Assembly (NCBI RefSeq): GCF_020181355.1
Contig: NZ_CP084004.1
Span: 372,001 to 436,000, forward strand
Direction of reading: 5' to 3'
DNA: 64,000 nt
From: Collinsella aerofaciens
GTDB taxonomy: Bacteria; Actinomycetota; Coriobacteriia; Coriobacteriales; Coriobacteriaceae
The notes beneath the pieces are model-generated. The model made no database searches. It was given only the letters and a program-made list of their open reading frames with translations, and was not told the origin of the DNA. Both the position numbers and the translations under genes were made by a program. This document shows, one piece after another, positions 34,865-44,413 of the stretch (positions are counted from its first letter, which is position 1; every line of letters begins with the position of its first letter).

Positions 34865-35869
34865 CTAGCGCCAATCGCGCACCGTATCGCCCTCGACGAG
34901 TACGCCCGGAAACAGCATGTGCTCCACACCGGGTTCAACGCCCTCGGCACCGGCGATCTTATCGACCGCCCACATGCCGACGCGCTTGTTGTCAAAGCGC
35001 ACCGTAGTCAGGCGACAATCGGGCACGATGTCGCCCAGACTGTCATCAACACCCACCACGCTCACGTCCTGGGGCACGCGCTTCCCGCGCGACTCGAGCC
35101 CACGGATGCAGCCATATGCCATGGCATCGTTGGAGGCATAAATGGCCGTACAGGTCGGATCGTCCGCCAGAGCCTGACCGGCAGCATACCCGCTCTGTGC
35201 CGTCCAATCGCCGCGCACGAGCTGCGGGGGCTCAATGCCATGCGCACGCAATGTCTCGCGCCAGCCTTCCTCGCGCCGCATGCCCGAAAGCGAGCGCTCG
35301 GGACACGAGATAAAGTGCACGGTTTTGTGCCCCCGCCCCAGCAAGTACTCGACCACCTGGCGCGAACAATCGAACTGGTCGTTATCGACCGTTGAACAGA
35401 GCGGGTGCTCCAACATCGTAACGAGCACCGTCTGCATGCCGGGCAGCGGCTCGAAGGTTCCAAAGTCCGCCGGCATGCGGTTCATAATCACAACCATGCC
35501 ATCCACCGGCAGTGCGCTCATGCGCGACGATGCGCTCTCGAGGGTATACGGATGCCCGTCTACTTTAGTGAGGGTGATGGCATAGCCATGTTTGTCGGCC
35601 GCGGCGGCAAAGCCCTCCATACGGTCGAGGTTGCCGGTACCGGTAATGTTGAACATGGCGACGCCGACGGTCTTAAACCTGCCACGGCGCAGCGATCGAC
35701 CGGCAAAATTGGGGCGATACCCCAGCTCGCGCATGGCGGCACGCACGCGTTCCTTGGTCTCGGGGCGCACGCTGGGCGAATCGTGCACGGTGCGCGAGAC
35801 CGTCTGCTCCGAGACGCCCGCGAGGCGCGCTACGTCTTTGACGGATACCGATTTTTTAACAGCGGCCAT
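34865..35869 (-). CDS. LacI-family regulator of the first lacE-lacG module
   Basis: 334 residues: helix-turn-helix VSVKDVARLAGVSEQTVSRTVHD at about 8-30 and the LacI core. It is divergent from lacE at 36227. Two ACGT-centred operators lie between the genes. It is similar in plan to the LacI genes at 23651 and 39763, so these three are probably recent paralogues. The likely role is repression of the lacE-lacG module until lactose or a related galactoside is present. Confidence 0.85.
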   Translation of the reverse strand: MAAVKKSVSVKDVARLAGVSEQTVSRTVHDSPSVRPETKERVRAAMRELGYRPNFAGRSLRRGRFKTVGVAMFNITGTGNLDRMEGFAAAADKHGYAITLTKVDGHPYTLESASSRMSALPVDGMVVIMNRMPADFGTFEPLPGMQTVLVTMLEHPLCSTVDNDQFDCSRQVVEYLLGRGHKTVHFISCPERSLSGMRREEGWRETLRAHGIEPPQLVRGDWTAQSGYAAGQALADDPTCTAIYASNDAMAYGCIRGLESRGKRVPQDVSVVGVDDSLGDIVPDCRLTTVRFDNKRVGMWAVDKIAGAEGVEPGVEHMLFPGVLVEGDTVRDWR

Positions 35870-36226
35870 AGATTGATCTTTCTATGTCAACGATGCCATT
35901 GGTGGCACCCTGCGCATTCAAATGAAACGCCTTCAAGTATATCCAACGCCTCCCCCACCATACGCTCACCACCCAAAACCTACCGTTCACCGACATTTTT
36001 GCTTCCCCGAACGGCTTTTGGTGCCCAAATGTTAACGTTGCCATTGTGCAAACACAGAGCCACCGGGCGGCTCAAACGTTTACGCGTAAGGAATCGACGG
36101 TTCGCAGGCACAGGAACCACCGGTTCGCGTCTTTTTTTGTGTCACAAAATGGCAACGTCAACATTTTGGCAACCGAACGCCAAAAGCTACCATCGTTGCT
36201 AACCCACCGACTCTTAGGAGCATTGC
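35870..36226. promoter_or_regulatory. Divergent control region of LacI and lacE
   Basis: Operator-like AATGTTAACGTTGCCATT (36028-36045) and AATGGCAACGTCAACATT (36148-36165) are imperfect palindromes centred on ACGT and 120 bp apart. ACCGTTCAC is at 35982-35990. No gene is supported in this 357-bp gap. Confidence 0.7.
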
Positions 36227-37990
36227 ATGGAGCAACTCATCGCCATCATCGAAAAGGGCCAGCCCTTTTTCAACGCGATCGCCCGCAACAAGTACCTCAA
36301 GGCGATCCGCGACGGCTTTATCTCCGTCATCCCCATCATCATCTTCTCGTCCATCTTCTGCCTGGTAGCCTCGGTCCCCAACATCTGGGGTTTCTACTGG
36401 CCCGATGACATCAACAACGCCCTGTGGAAGTGCTACAACTACTCCATGGGCATCCTGGCCATCGCCTGCGCCGCCACCACGGCCAAGCACTTCGCCGACG
36501 CGCAGAACCGCGACCTGCCCAAGAACAACCAGATCAACTTTATCTCGTGCATGTGCGCGGCCATCATCGGCTTCTTGCTCCTTTCGAGCGACACGATCGC
36601 CACGGACGCTGCCAGCGGCTTCAACACCACCTACCTTGGTTCCAAGGGCCTGCTGACCGCCTTCATCGCTGCGTTTGTGACCGGCATCATCTACAAGTTC
36701 TTCATTAAGCGCAACATCACCGTCAAGATGCCCGAGCAGGTTCCGCCCAACATCTCGCAGACCTTTAAGGACATCATCCCCTTCTCCGTCTGCATCACCG
36801 TCTTTTGGGTCTTTGACATCGTCTTCCGCGCTGCTTTTGGCTTCTGCTTTGCCCAGGGCGTCATCCAGGTGTTCCAGCCCCTGTTCACCGCTGCCGACGG
36901 CTACATCGGCCTCGCTGTGATCTACGGCGCCATGAGCCTGTTCTGGTTCGTGGGCGTCCACGGCCCCTCAATCGTCGAGCCCGCCATCGCCGCCGCCCTC
37001 GTTGCCAACATGACCGACAACCTGGCTGCGTTCCAGGCCGGTCAGCACGCTTCCGCTGTTCTGACCCAGGGTGCCCAGTACTTCGTCGTCTGCATGGGCG
37101 GCACCGGCGCCACGCTCGTCCTGGTCTTTATGTTCTGCTTCCTGGCCAAGTCTCAGGAGATGCGCGCTGTCGGTAAGGCCGCCATCGTCCCGGTCTGCTT
37201 CGCTGTCAACGAACCGCTGCTGTTCGCCGCACCCATCGTGCTCAACCCCGTCTTCTTTGTCCCGTTTGTCTTTGCCCCGATCGCCAATATCTGGATCCTC
37301 AAGATCTTTATCGACTTCTTGGGCATGAACGGCTTTATGTACACCCTGCCCTGGACCGTCCCCGGCCCCATCGGCACCATCATGGGCCTGGGCTTCCAGC
37401 CGCTCGCCTTTGTGATGCTCGCCCTTATCCTGGTCGTCGACTTCGTTCTGTACTATCCGTTCTTCCGTGCCTATGACGCCCAGAAGTGCGCCGAGGAGGC
37501 CGAGATCTCCCAGGAGGAGCTCGCCGCCAAGAACGCCGAGAAGGCTGCCAAGCTCAACGATGCCTTCCAGGGCAAGGCTGACGCCAAGAGCGTTGCCGCC
37601 GGCGCTGCTGCCGAGGCCGTGAAGGCCGACGTCGCCCCCGCCGCCACCGAGGCCACGGCCACCAGCGACCTCAACGGCAAGCGCGTGCTCGTGCTCTGCC
37701 AGGGCGGCGGAACCTCGGGCCTGCTCGCCAACGCGCTGGCCAAGGCCGCCAAGGAGCGCGGCATTAACCTCGAGACCGCTGCCGAGGCCTATGGCAACCA
37801 CGTGGACATGCTCCCCGACTTTGACCTGGTCGTCCTGGCCCCGCAGGCCGCAAGCTACCTGGCCGACCTGCAGAAGGACTGTGAGCGCGTGGGCAACAAG
37901 TGCGTCGCCTGCCGTGGCAAGCAGTACATCGAGCTCTCCCAGAACGGCGACAAGTCTCTCGCCTTCGTGAGTGAGCAACTTTCGAAGTAA
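36227..37990 (+). CDS. lacE: PTS lactose/cellobiose-type EIICB, copy 1
   Basis: 587 residues: EIIC membrane domain (about 1-430, ten or so hydrophobic segments, VHGPSIVEP and NEPLLFAAPIVLNP motifs), an Ala/Glu-rich linker (about 425-480), and a C-terminal EIIB domain with the phosphocysteine in VLVLCQGGGTSG. This EIICB order is that of LacE. It takes up and phosphorylates a beta-galactoside, receiving phosphate from LacF. AGGAG precedes the ATG at 36227. The downstream partner is lacG, 66 bp away, across a hairpin. Confidence 0.92.
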   Translation: MEQLIAIIEKGQPFFNAIARNKYLKAIRDGFISVIPIIIFSSIFCLVASVPNIWGFYWPDDINNALWKCYNYSMGILAIACAATTAKHFADAQNRDLPKNNQINFISCMCAAIIGFLLLSSDTIATDAASGFNTTYLGSKGLLTAFIAAFVTGIIYKFFIKRNITVKMPEQVPPNISQTFKDIIPFSVCITVFWVFDIVFRAAFGFCFAQGVIQVFQPLFTAADGYIGLAVIYGAMSLFWFVGVHGPSIVEPAIAAALVANMTDNLAAFQAGQHASAVLTQGAQYFVVCMGGTGATLVLVFMFCFLAKSQEMRAVGKAAIVPVCFAVNEPLLFAAPIVLNPVFFVPFVFAPIANIWILKIFIDFLGMNGFMYTLPWTVPGPIGTIMGLGFQPLAFVMLALILVVDFVLYYPFFRAYDAQKCAEEAEISQEELAAKNAEKAAKLNDAFQGKADAKSVAAGAAAEAVKADVAPAATEATATSDLNGKRVLVLCQGGGTSGLLANALAKAAKERGINLETAAEAYGNHVDMLPDFDLVVLAPQAASYLADLQKDCERVGNKCVACRGKQYIELSQNGDKSLAFVSEQLSK

Positions 37991-37999
37991 GTAACGCCC

Positions 38000-38033
38000 A
38001 GGGCCAGCCGACCATCCAAGACCGGCTGGCCCT
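38000..38033 (+). promoter_or_regulatory. Intercistronic hairpin lacE-lacG (copy 1)
   Basis: AGGGCCAGCCG (38000-38010) pairs with CGGCTGGCCCT (38023-38033). The second module has a different hairpin at the same position (42842-42868). Confidence 0.7.
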
Positions 38034-38056
38034 TCGATTTAGACGATTGGATCATC

Positions 38057-39496
38057 ATGTCCGTTAATCCTGCTAGCGTCACCAACCCGCCCGCGCAGTT
38101 TCCCGAGGACTTTGTCTTTGGCGGCGCCACCGCTGCCTACCAGGTAGAGGGCGAGACCCGCACTCACGGTAAGGGCAAGGTTGCCTGGGACGACTTTCTG
38201 GAGGCCCAGGGACGCTTCTCCCCCGACCCCGCTTCGGACTTCTACAACCAGTACCCCGTCGACCTGGAGCTGTGCGAGGAGTTCGGCATCAACGGCATTC
38301 GCCTCTCCATCGCCTGGAGCCGCATCTTCCCCAACGGCACCGGCGAAATCAACCCCGAGGGCGTCCAGTTCTACCACGATCTCTTCGCCGAGTGCCACAA
38401 GCACCACGTTGAGCCGTTCGTCACGCTGCATCACTTTGACACGCCGCTTCCCCTCTTTGAGAAGGGCGACTTCCTCAACCGCGAGACCATCGACGCCTTT
38501 GTGGACTTTGCCACCTTCTGCTTTAAGGAGTACGCCGACCAGGTGACCTACTGGTTCACCTTTAACGAGATCTGGGCCGACGCCTCCAACACCTACATCG
38601 AGGGCACCTTCCCCGGTGGCGTCAAGGCGCATCTGGCCGAGGCCTTCCAGTGCGAGCACAACATGATGCTCGCCCACGCCAAGGCCGTGCTGGCCTTCCA
38701 CAACGGCGGCTTTAAGGGCAAAATCGGCGTCATCCAGTCGCTGGAGTTTAAGTACCCGCTCAACGAGAACGACCCCGCCGACATCAAAGCCGCCAACAAC
38801 GAGCACGTGCTGCAAAACCAGTTTTTGCTCGACGCGACGTTCCGCGGCGAGTATGCCCCCGACACCCTCGAGTGCGCCAACCGCCTGGCTGCCGTCTCGG
38901 GCGGCACCATCGAGATCTTGGACGAGGACCTCGAGATTATGCGCGAGGCAGCGCTCTACAACGACTACCTGGGCGTTAACAACTATCAGTGCCGTTTTTT
39001 GAAGGCTTACGATGGCGAGAACGACCTGCACCACAACGGTACGGGCGAGAAGGGCACCGGTCGCTGGCGCGTCAAGGGCATTGGCGAGCATGTGAACAAG
39101 CCCGGCATCCCCACCACCGACTGGGACTGGATCATCTATCCCGAGGGTCTGTTCGATCTGCTCGTCTACATTAAGCAGCGCTACCCCAACTACAAGCAGA
39201 TCTTCATCACCGAGAACGGCATGGGCTACAAGGACCCCTACAAGAACGGTTTTGTGGACGACCAGCCGCGCATCGACTACATCGAGCAGCACCTGCGTTG
39301 GCTGCTCAAGGCCATGGAGGTGGGCGTCAACGTGGGCGGCTACTTCCTGTGGAGCCTGCAGGATCAGTTCTCCTGGACCAATGGCTACAACAAGCGTTAC
39401 GGCTTCTTTTACGTTGACTTTGAAACCCAGAAGCGCACGCCCAAGGCAAGCGCCTACTGGTACAAGCACGTGGCGCAGACCCGTCGTCTGGACTAG
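38057..39496 (+). CDS. lacG: 6-phospho-beta-galactosidase, copy 1
   Basis: 479 residues, GH1. The acid/base is in FTFNEIWA and the nucleophile in ITENGMGYKD. VEPFVTLHHFDTP, TDWDWIIYPEGL and the YFLWSLQDQFSWTNGYNKRYG block follow LacG of lactococci closely. It splits lactose-6-phosphate to glucose and galactose-6-phosphate, the substrate of LacAB. The ATG at 38057 has only a weak ribosome site (TTGGAT). A terminator and a hairpin repeat follow. Confidence 0.92.
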   Translation: MSVNPASVTNPPAQFPEDFVFGGATAAYQVEGETRTHGKGKVAWDDFLEAQGRFSPDPASDFYNQYPVDLELCEEFGINGIRLSIAWSRIFPNGTGEINPEGVQFYHDLFAECHKHHVEPFVTLHHFDTPLPLFEKGDFLNRETIDAFVDFATFCFKEYADQVTYWFTFNEIWADASNTYIEGTFPGGVKAHLAEAFQCEHNMMLAHAKAVLAFHNGGFKGKIGVIQSLEFKYPLNENDPADIKAANNEHVLQNQFLLDATFRGEYAPDTLECANRLAAVSGGTIEILDEDLEIMREAALYNDYLGVNNYQCRFLKAYDGENDLHHNGTGEKGTGRWRVKGIGEHVNKPGIPTTDWDWIIYPEGLFDLLVYIKQRYPNYKQIFITENGMGYKDPYKNGFVDDQPRIDYIEQHLRWLLKAMEVGVNVGGYFLWSLQDQFSWTNGYNKRYGFFYVDFETQKRTPKASAYWYKHVAQTRRLD

Positions 39497-39541
39497 TGGC
39501 TGGCGGGGTTGCCCGCTCACACAACCTGTCCCCATTTCTCA

Positions 39542-39586
39542 GCCGGGGGCGGCACGTCACACGACGCGCCGCCCCCGGCCTTTTTT
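39542..39586 (+). terminator. Terminator of the first lacE-lacG module
   Basis: GCCGGGGGCGGC (39542-39553) pairs with GCCGCCCCCGGC (39568-39579), followed by TTTTTT. Confidence 0.92.
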
Positions 39587-39604
39587 GGGCAGACCGTACC
39601 GCAC

Positions 39605-39745
39605 GTTTGTCTCAATCTGTAACATCTAGCTGAGTTTTTCGCTCCAAGCTGTTACAGATCGAGACAAACAGAACGCCCGAGCAGAGATATCTCAATCTGT
39701 AACATCTAGCTGAGATTTTCGGCCCTACCTGTTACAGGTTGAGAT
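39605..39745. repeat. Hairpin repeats, family C, copy 1 (two units)
   Basis: GTTTGTCTCAATCTGTAAC (39605-39623) pairs with 39651-39669, and ATCTCAATCTGTAAC (39689-39703) pairs with 39731-39745. Both units contain ATCTAGCTGAG in the loop. The same type of repeat lies after the second lacG (44414-44511). Confidence 0.8.
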
Positions 39746-39762
39746 GAACGAGCCGAGCACGC

Positions 39763-40773
39763 CTACGCCCGCAAATCCCGCACGCTCGCACGCTCGACCA
39801 ACACGCCCGAGACAAGCGTACGACTTCTGGAGCTCGGGGCTTCCAAACCCGCAACGACCTCGTTAAGCGCACGGATGCCCAGCTCGCGGTGGCGAAACTT
39901 CACCGACGTCAGAATCGAGTTGGGAATCGTCTTGTAGAGCTCATCGTCGAAGCCGATCACGGACACGTCGTCGGGCACACTGAGCCCTTTGTCACGTAGA
40001 GCCATCATCACACCGTTTGCCATGCAGTCGTTAGCAGCGAGGATCGCCGTGCAATCGGGTTTATCGGCAAGCACAAGGCCCGCGGCATAGCCACTATCCG
40101 CATTCCAATCGCCTTGCAGAGGCTCGGACGGCTCAATGCCACGTGCCTCGAGTGCCGCACGCCAACCTTTCATACGGCACTGGCTCGACAGCGACTCTTT
40201 CTTACCCGAAACGAAGTACACGTTCTTGTGACCGTGGTCCAAAAAGTACTCGCACGCCATACGCGCGCCGCCCTCTTGGTCGTCACTGACGGTAGAGCAG
40301 GTAGGATGTTCCATCGGTGTGATAATCACCGTCTTGAGGTCTTTCGGCGCCTCAAAGGTATCAAAGTCATCGACCATCTGGCGCAGATTGAAGATCATGC
40401 CATCAACAGGCAGCTGCGACATCCTGCGCGCTGCGTCGGCAAGGGTCATCTTCTCCCCTGCCCGCTTTTTGATCATCGTGAGCGCAAAGCCGCGTTCTTC
40501 GGCGGCATCGGCGATACCGTCAATCATGTCCACGGCGCCGCCCGACAAGTGAAACATCACCACGCCGATGCACCCGTAACGGCCCAACTTGAGCGAACGC
40601 GCGGCAAAGTTGGTTCGAAACCCGAGCGCCTCCATTGCGGAATGGACTTTATCGCGTGTCGACTCTCGCACGCTATCGGGCTCGTTGATCACACGCGACA
40701 CCGTCTTGAGAGAAACACCTGCGGCAATCGCCACATCGTTCATCGAGACGTTTTTCTTGTCCATCGTTGCCAC
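39763..40773 (-). CDS. LacI-family regulator of the second lacE-lacG module
   Basis: 336 residues: helix-turn-helix VSMNDVAIAAGVSLKTVSRVINE and LacI core. I favour a GTG start at 40773, 5 nt after GGAG; the ATG at 40764 is also in frame, and longer frames to 40842 have no ribosome site. It is divergent from lacE2. A perfect 20-bp palindrome at 40926-40945 is the probable operator. Confidence 0.83.
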   Translation of the reverse strand: MATMDKKNVSMNDVAIAAGVSLKTVSRVINEPDSVRESTRDKVHSAMEALGFRTNFAARSLKLGRYGCIGVVMFHLSGGAVDMIDGIADAAEERGFALTMIKKRAGEKMTLADAARRMSQLPVDGMIFNLRQMVDDFDTFEAPKDLKTVIITPMEHPTCSTVSDDQEGGARMACEYFLDHGHKNVYFVSGKKESLSSQCRMKGWRAALEARGIEPSEPLQGDWNADSGYAAGLVLADKPDCTAILAANDCMANGVMMALRDKGLSVPDDVSVIGFDDELYKTIPNSILTSVKFRHRELGIRALNEVVAGLEAPSSRSRTLVSGVLVERASVRDLRA

Positions 40774-40867
40774 TGCTTCTCCAGTCGGTTTTGCATCGCT
40801 TGTTTTTTGTGTTCTAGCATACACTACCTGCCCGACTGACAAATCAGCCGTTTATCGGACAATATCG

Positions 40868-40945
40868 ACCGTTCACCCGTAAATCCTTGTTGCTCTTCCA
40901 AAAATGTCTTACGTTGTCATTAACGAAATGACAACGTTGTCATTT
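40868..40945. promoter_or_regulatory. Operator and sugar-promoter motif upstream of lacE copy 2
   Basis: AAATGACAACGTTGTCATTT (40926-40945) is a perfect 20-bp palindrome of LacI type. A half-like copy, TACGTTGTCATTAACG, lies at 40910-40925. ACCGTTCAC is at 40868-40876. Confidence 0.75.
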
Positions 40946-41048
40946 GGCAATGCCTTCCTTAAGCAGGAAGGTTTCCGGGCAGTCCTGACCATCCATCGAC
41001 GACCAGTTCCATCCACATGCGTCGCGCATTAAGTAGCAAAGGAGCTCT

Positions 41049-42827
41049 ATGGACGCCATCGTAAAGATGCTCGAAAAGCATCAACCGTTCTTTGAGAAGA
41101 TCTCGAGGAACGTCTACCTCCAGGCCATTAAGGACGGATTCCTTGGGTGCATGCCCATCGTCCTCACCTCTTCGATCTTCCTGCTGATCGCCACCCTTCC
41201 CGGCGTAGTCGGCATCACGCTGCCCCAGCCGCTTATCGACTGGTGCAACAAGCTGTACAACTTCACCATGGGCGTTATGGGCATCATGGTTGCTGGCACC
41301 ACTGCCAAGAACTTCACGGCTTCCATGAACCGTCGCATGCCCGCCGGCAAGGTGCTCAACGACGGCTCCACCATGGTGGCCGCCCAGTGCAGCATGCTGC
41401 TGCTCGCTGTTACGCAGTTCACCACCAAGTTCAACGGCTCCGAGCTTTCGGTCTTCGATTGCACCAGCATGGGTACGCGCGGTCTGTTCTCGGCCTATAT
41501 CGCCGCGTTCATTACCGTGTGGGTCTATAAGTTCTGCGTCTCGCGCGATCTGACCATTAAGCTGCCCAAGGAGGTTCCGGGCGCCATCGCACAGAACTTC
41601 CGCGACATCATCCCCTTCGGTGGCGCTGTCATCATTTGCGGCATCATCGATGTGGTTGTGCGCAACCTCATGGGCGTTCCGTTCTCCGAGCTGCTTATCA
41701 AACTGCTCTCCCCGCTCTTCACTGCGGCAGAGACCTACCCCGGACTCATCCTTATTCAGGCAGCCACCGCGTTCTTCTGGTTCATCGGTGTCCACGGCCC
41801 TTCGATCGTCCAGCCGGGCATCGACCCCATCCGTCTTGCCAACCAGGCCGAGAACCTGCAGGTTCTGCTGGCCGGTGGCCACCCCGCCCACTCCCTCACC
41901 TTTAACATGTCGCTCGTGGGTGAGTTCGGCGGCACCGGCGCCACGTTCATCGTGCCGCTTCTGCTGATTCTCTTTATGAAGTCCAAGCAGCTCAAAGCCG
42001 TCGGTAAGGCCTCGATTGTTCCTGTTGCCTTCGCCGTCAACGAACCGCTGCTCTTTGGCGCGCCGATGATCCTTAACCCCTACATGCTCATCCCCTTTGT
42101 TGCCGCCGGCTGCGTCAACGTGAGTGTTGCCAAGTTCTTTATCGATAACGTGGGCATGAACGGCTTCTCCTTCGTGGTGCCTTGGGCCACACCCGCCCCC
42201 ATCGGCATTTTCATCACCACGAACTTCCAGCTTATTGCCCTGGTATTTGTCGCGATCATCATCTTGCTGGACGCCATCATCTACCTGCCGTTCTTGAAGG
42301 CATACGATAAGCTGCTCTGCGACCAGGAGGCCGAGCGCGCCGCCGAGCTGGGTCTCGAGTCCGATGGTGCTGCCACCATCGCCGCCAGTACCTCTGCGCC
42401 CGCTGTCGAGCAGACTACCGCTTCCGTCGAGCCGACCGCCGCTTCCGTCGACAGCGAGCCTGTCGCCGATCAGCCCGAGCCCGCCGCCGACGCATCCGCC
42501 AAGAAGGATGTCGATGGCCTGAAGGTCCTCGTCCTGTGCGCCGGCGCCGGCACCTCTGCCATGCTTGCCAACGCCATCAAGGAAGGTGCCGCACAGACCG
42601 GAGAGAACATCGCTTCCTCCGCAGGCGCCTATGGTCAGCACACTGCCATCATGGATCAGTACGACGTCATCGTGCTCGCCCCGCAGGTTCGTAGCTACTA
42701 CAACGACATGAAGGCCGACACCGATCGTCTGGGCATTAAGCTGCTCGCCCCGCGCGGCAAGGAATATATCGACCTTACCCGCGACCCCGCCGGCGCCATC
42801 AAGTGGCTCCGCGAGAACCTCGACTAG
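41049..42827 (+). CDS. lacE: PTS lactose/cellobiose-type EIICB, copy 2
   Basis: 592 residues with the same layout as the first LacE: EIIC domain, a linker rich in Ala, Glu, Pro and Ser (about 435-485), and EIIB with the phosphocysteine in VLVLCAGAGTSAM. The membrane domain differs in many positions from copy 1, so its sugar may differ (for example lacto-N-biose or another beta-galactoside). AAAGGAG precedes the ATG at 41049. It probably shares the single LacF. Confidence 0.92.
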   Translation: MDAIVKMLEKHQPFFEKISRNVYLQAIKDGFLGCMPIVLTSSIFLLIATLPGVVGITLPQPLIDWCNKLYNFTMGVMGIMVAGTTAKNFTASMNRRMPAGKVLNDGSTMVAAQCSMLLLAVTQFTTKFNGSELSVFDCTSMGTRGLFSAYIAAFITVWVYKFCVSRDLTIKLPKEVPGAIAQNFRDIIPFGGAVIICGIIDVVVRNLMGVPFSELLIKLLSPLFTAAETYPGLILIQAATAFFWFIGVHGPSIVQPGIDPIRLANQAENLQVLLAGGHPAHSLTFNMSLVGEFGGTGATFIVPLLLILFMKSKQLKAVGKASIVPVAFAVNEPLLFGAPMILNPYMLIPFVAAGCVNVSVAKFFIDNVGMNGFSFVVPWATPAPIGIFITTNFQLIALVFVAIIILLDAIIYLPFLKAYDKLLCDQEAERAAELGLESDGAATIAASTSAPAVEQTTASVEPTAASVDSEPVADQPEPAADASAKKDVDGLKVLVLCAGAGTSAMLANAIKEGAAQTGENIASSAGAYGQHTAIMDQYDVIVLAPQVRSYYNDMKADTDRLGIKLLAPRGKEYIDLTRDPAGAIKWLRENLD

Positions 42828-42841
42828 TTCCTCCCTCTGTT

Positions 42842-42868
42842 GGTGCCCGGATCCCCAATTCGGGCACC
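42842..42868 (+). promoter_or_regulatory. Intercistronic hairpin lacE-lacG (copy 2)
   Basis: GGTGCCCG (42842-42849) pairs with CGGGCACC (42861-42868) between lacE2 and lacG2, the same position as the hairpin in module 1 but of unrelated sequence. Confidence 0.6.
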
Positions 42869-42902
42869 TCTCCCTATTCGTATCCCACAGAAAGGATGCC
42901 TC

Positions 42903-44324
42903 ATGAACAACCCCATGCAGTTCCCCGACGGCTTTGTGTTTGGCGGCGCCACCGCTGCTTACCAGGTTGAAGGCGAGACCCGCACACACGGCAAGGGCAA
43001 AGTGCCCTGGGACGATTTCCTGGCAGCTCAGGGTCGCTTCTCCCCCGACCCCGCAAGCGATTTCTACAACAAGTATCCGGTCGATATCGACCTGTGCCAG
43101 CGCTTCGGCATTAACGGCATTCGTGTCTCCATCGCCTGGAGCCGCATCTTCCCCAACGGCATTGGTGAGATTAACCCCGAGGGCGTCGCCTTCTATCACG
43201 AGCTTTTCGCCACCTGCAACAAAGCTGGCGTTATCCCCTATGTCACGCTCGATCACTTTGACACGCCCGAGGCCTTTTATCAGGATGGCGGCGAGGGTTT
43301 CCTGACGCGCACGACGATCGATGCCTTTGTCGAGTACGCCAAGTTCTGCTTTGCCGAGTTCACCGAGGTCAAGCACTGGTTCACGTTTAACGAGATTCCC
43401 GCGACCGCCGAGGGCAGCTTTATCGTCGGCAACTGGCCGCACGGCGAGAAGTACCGCCTGGACAAGGCCTTCCAGCTCATGCACAACATGATGGTGGCCC
43501 ACGCCAAGGCCGTCGTCGCCTTCCATGAGGGTGGCTTTGAGGGCGAGATCGGCATTGTCCAGAACCTGGAGCCCAAGTATCCCCTCGATCCCAACAGCGC
43601 TGCCGACTGCGAGGCGGCTCGTATGGCCGACGTCATCAACAACCGCTGGGTACTCGACGCCACCTTCCGCGGCCACTATGCAGCCGACACCATGGAGGCC
43701 GCGACCAAGCTGGCCCATATCGCCGGCGGCGAGCTCGACGTCCGCGACGAGGACATCGCCGCGCTGACCGCCGCGCTCCCCTACAACGATTGCCTGGGCG
43801 TCAACACCTACAAGTGCCAGTTCCTGCGTGCCGCCGAGGGCGAAAACGACATCAACCACAATGGCACCGGCGACAAGGGCTCCTCGCGCTGGTTCCTCAA
43901 GGGCGTGGGCGAGTCATGCGTGCGCGAAGGCGTACCCACCACCGATTGGGACTGGATCATCTATCCCGAGGGCCTCTACGACCTGCTGCTCCGCATTAAG
44001 AACGATTACCCCAACTACAAGAAGATCTACATCACCGAGAACGGCATGGGCTATAAGGACGACTTCGAGGACGGCTTTATCGACGACGCCCCTCGCATCG
44101 ACTACATGCGCCAGCATCTCGCATGGATCCTCAAGGCAATCGACGGCGGCGTAAACGTCGACGGTTACTTTGTGTGGTCGCTGCAGGACCAGTTCTCCTG
44201 GACCAACGGCTACAACAAGCGCTACGGCCTGTTCTACATCGACTTCGAGACCCAGAAGCGCTATCCCAAGGCGAGCGCGTACTGGTACAAGAACGTCGCG
44301 GAGACCGGCCTGCTCATGGCCTAA
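42903..44324 (+). CDS. lacG: 6-phospho-beta-galactosidase, copy 2
   Basis: 473 residues, GH1, with acid/base in FTFNEIPA and nucleophile in ITENGMGYKD. The N-terminal FVFGGATAAYQVEGETRTHGK block (first 20 residues of it identical to copy 1) and TDWDWIIYPEG show that the two lacG genes are paralogues. The ATG at 42903 follows AAAGGA; an upstream frame from 42840 lies in the hairpin and lacks a ribosome site. Confidence 0.92.
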   Translation: MNNPMQFPDGFVFGGATAAYQVEGETRTHGKGKVPWDDFLAAQGRFSPDPASDFYNKYPVDIDLCQRFGINGIRVSIAWSRIFPNGIGEINPEGVAFYHELFATCNKAGVIPYVTLDHFDTPEAFYQDGGEGFLTRTTIDAFVEYAKFCFAEFTEVKHWFTFNEIPATAEGSFIVGNWPHGEKYRLDKAFQLMHNMMVAHAKAVVAFHEGGFEGEIGIVQNLEPKYPLDPNSAADCEAARMADVINNRWVLDATFRGHYAADTMEAATKLAHIAGGELDVRDEDIAALTAALPYNDCLGVNTYKCQFLRAAEGENDINHNGTGDKGSSRWFLKGVGESCVREGVPTTDWDWIIYPEGLYDLLLRIKNDYPNYKKIYITENGMGYKDDFEDGFIDDAPRIDYMRQHLAWILKAIDGGVNVDGYFVWSLQDQFSWTNGYNKRYGLFYIDFETQKRYPKASAYWYKNVAETGLLMA

Positions 44325-44346
44325 CTATTGCCGCATACCCCCTGTC

Positions 44347-44384
44347 GGCCGCATGAGAATCCCTCCACGGGTTCGCATGCGGCC
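44347..44384 (+). terminator. Hairpin after lacG copy 2
   Basis: GGCCGCATG (44347-44355) pairs with CATGCGGCC (44376-44384), with GAA/TTC and CCC/GGG pairs inside. A loose T-rich stretch follows. Confidence 0.7.
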
Positions 44385-44413
44385 TATTTGTTTTGGCTCG
44401 GTTCGAACAGGCC

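Noticed and set aside
40959-43859. 966-codon open frame on the minus strand
   Set aside because: It lies opposite lacE copy 2 and part of lacG copy 2, has Gly/Val/Asp-biased composition typical of antisense frames in GC-rich genes, and no ribosome site or domain.
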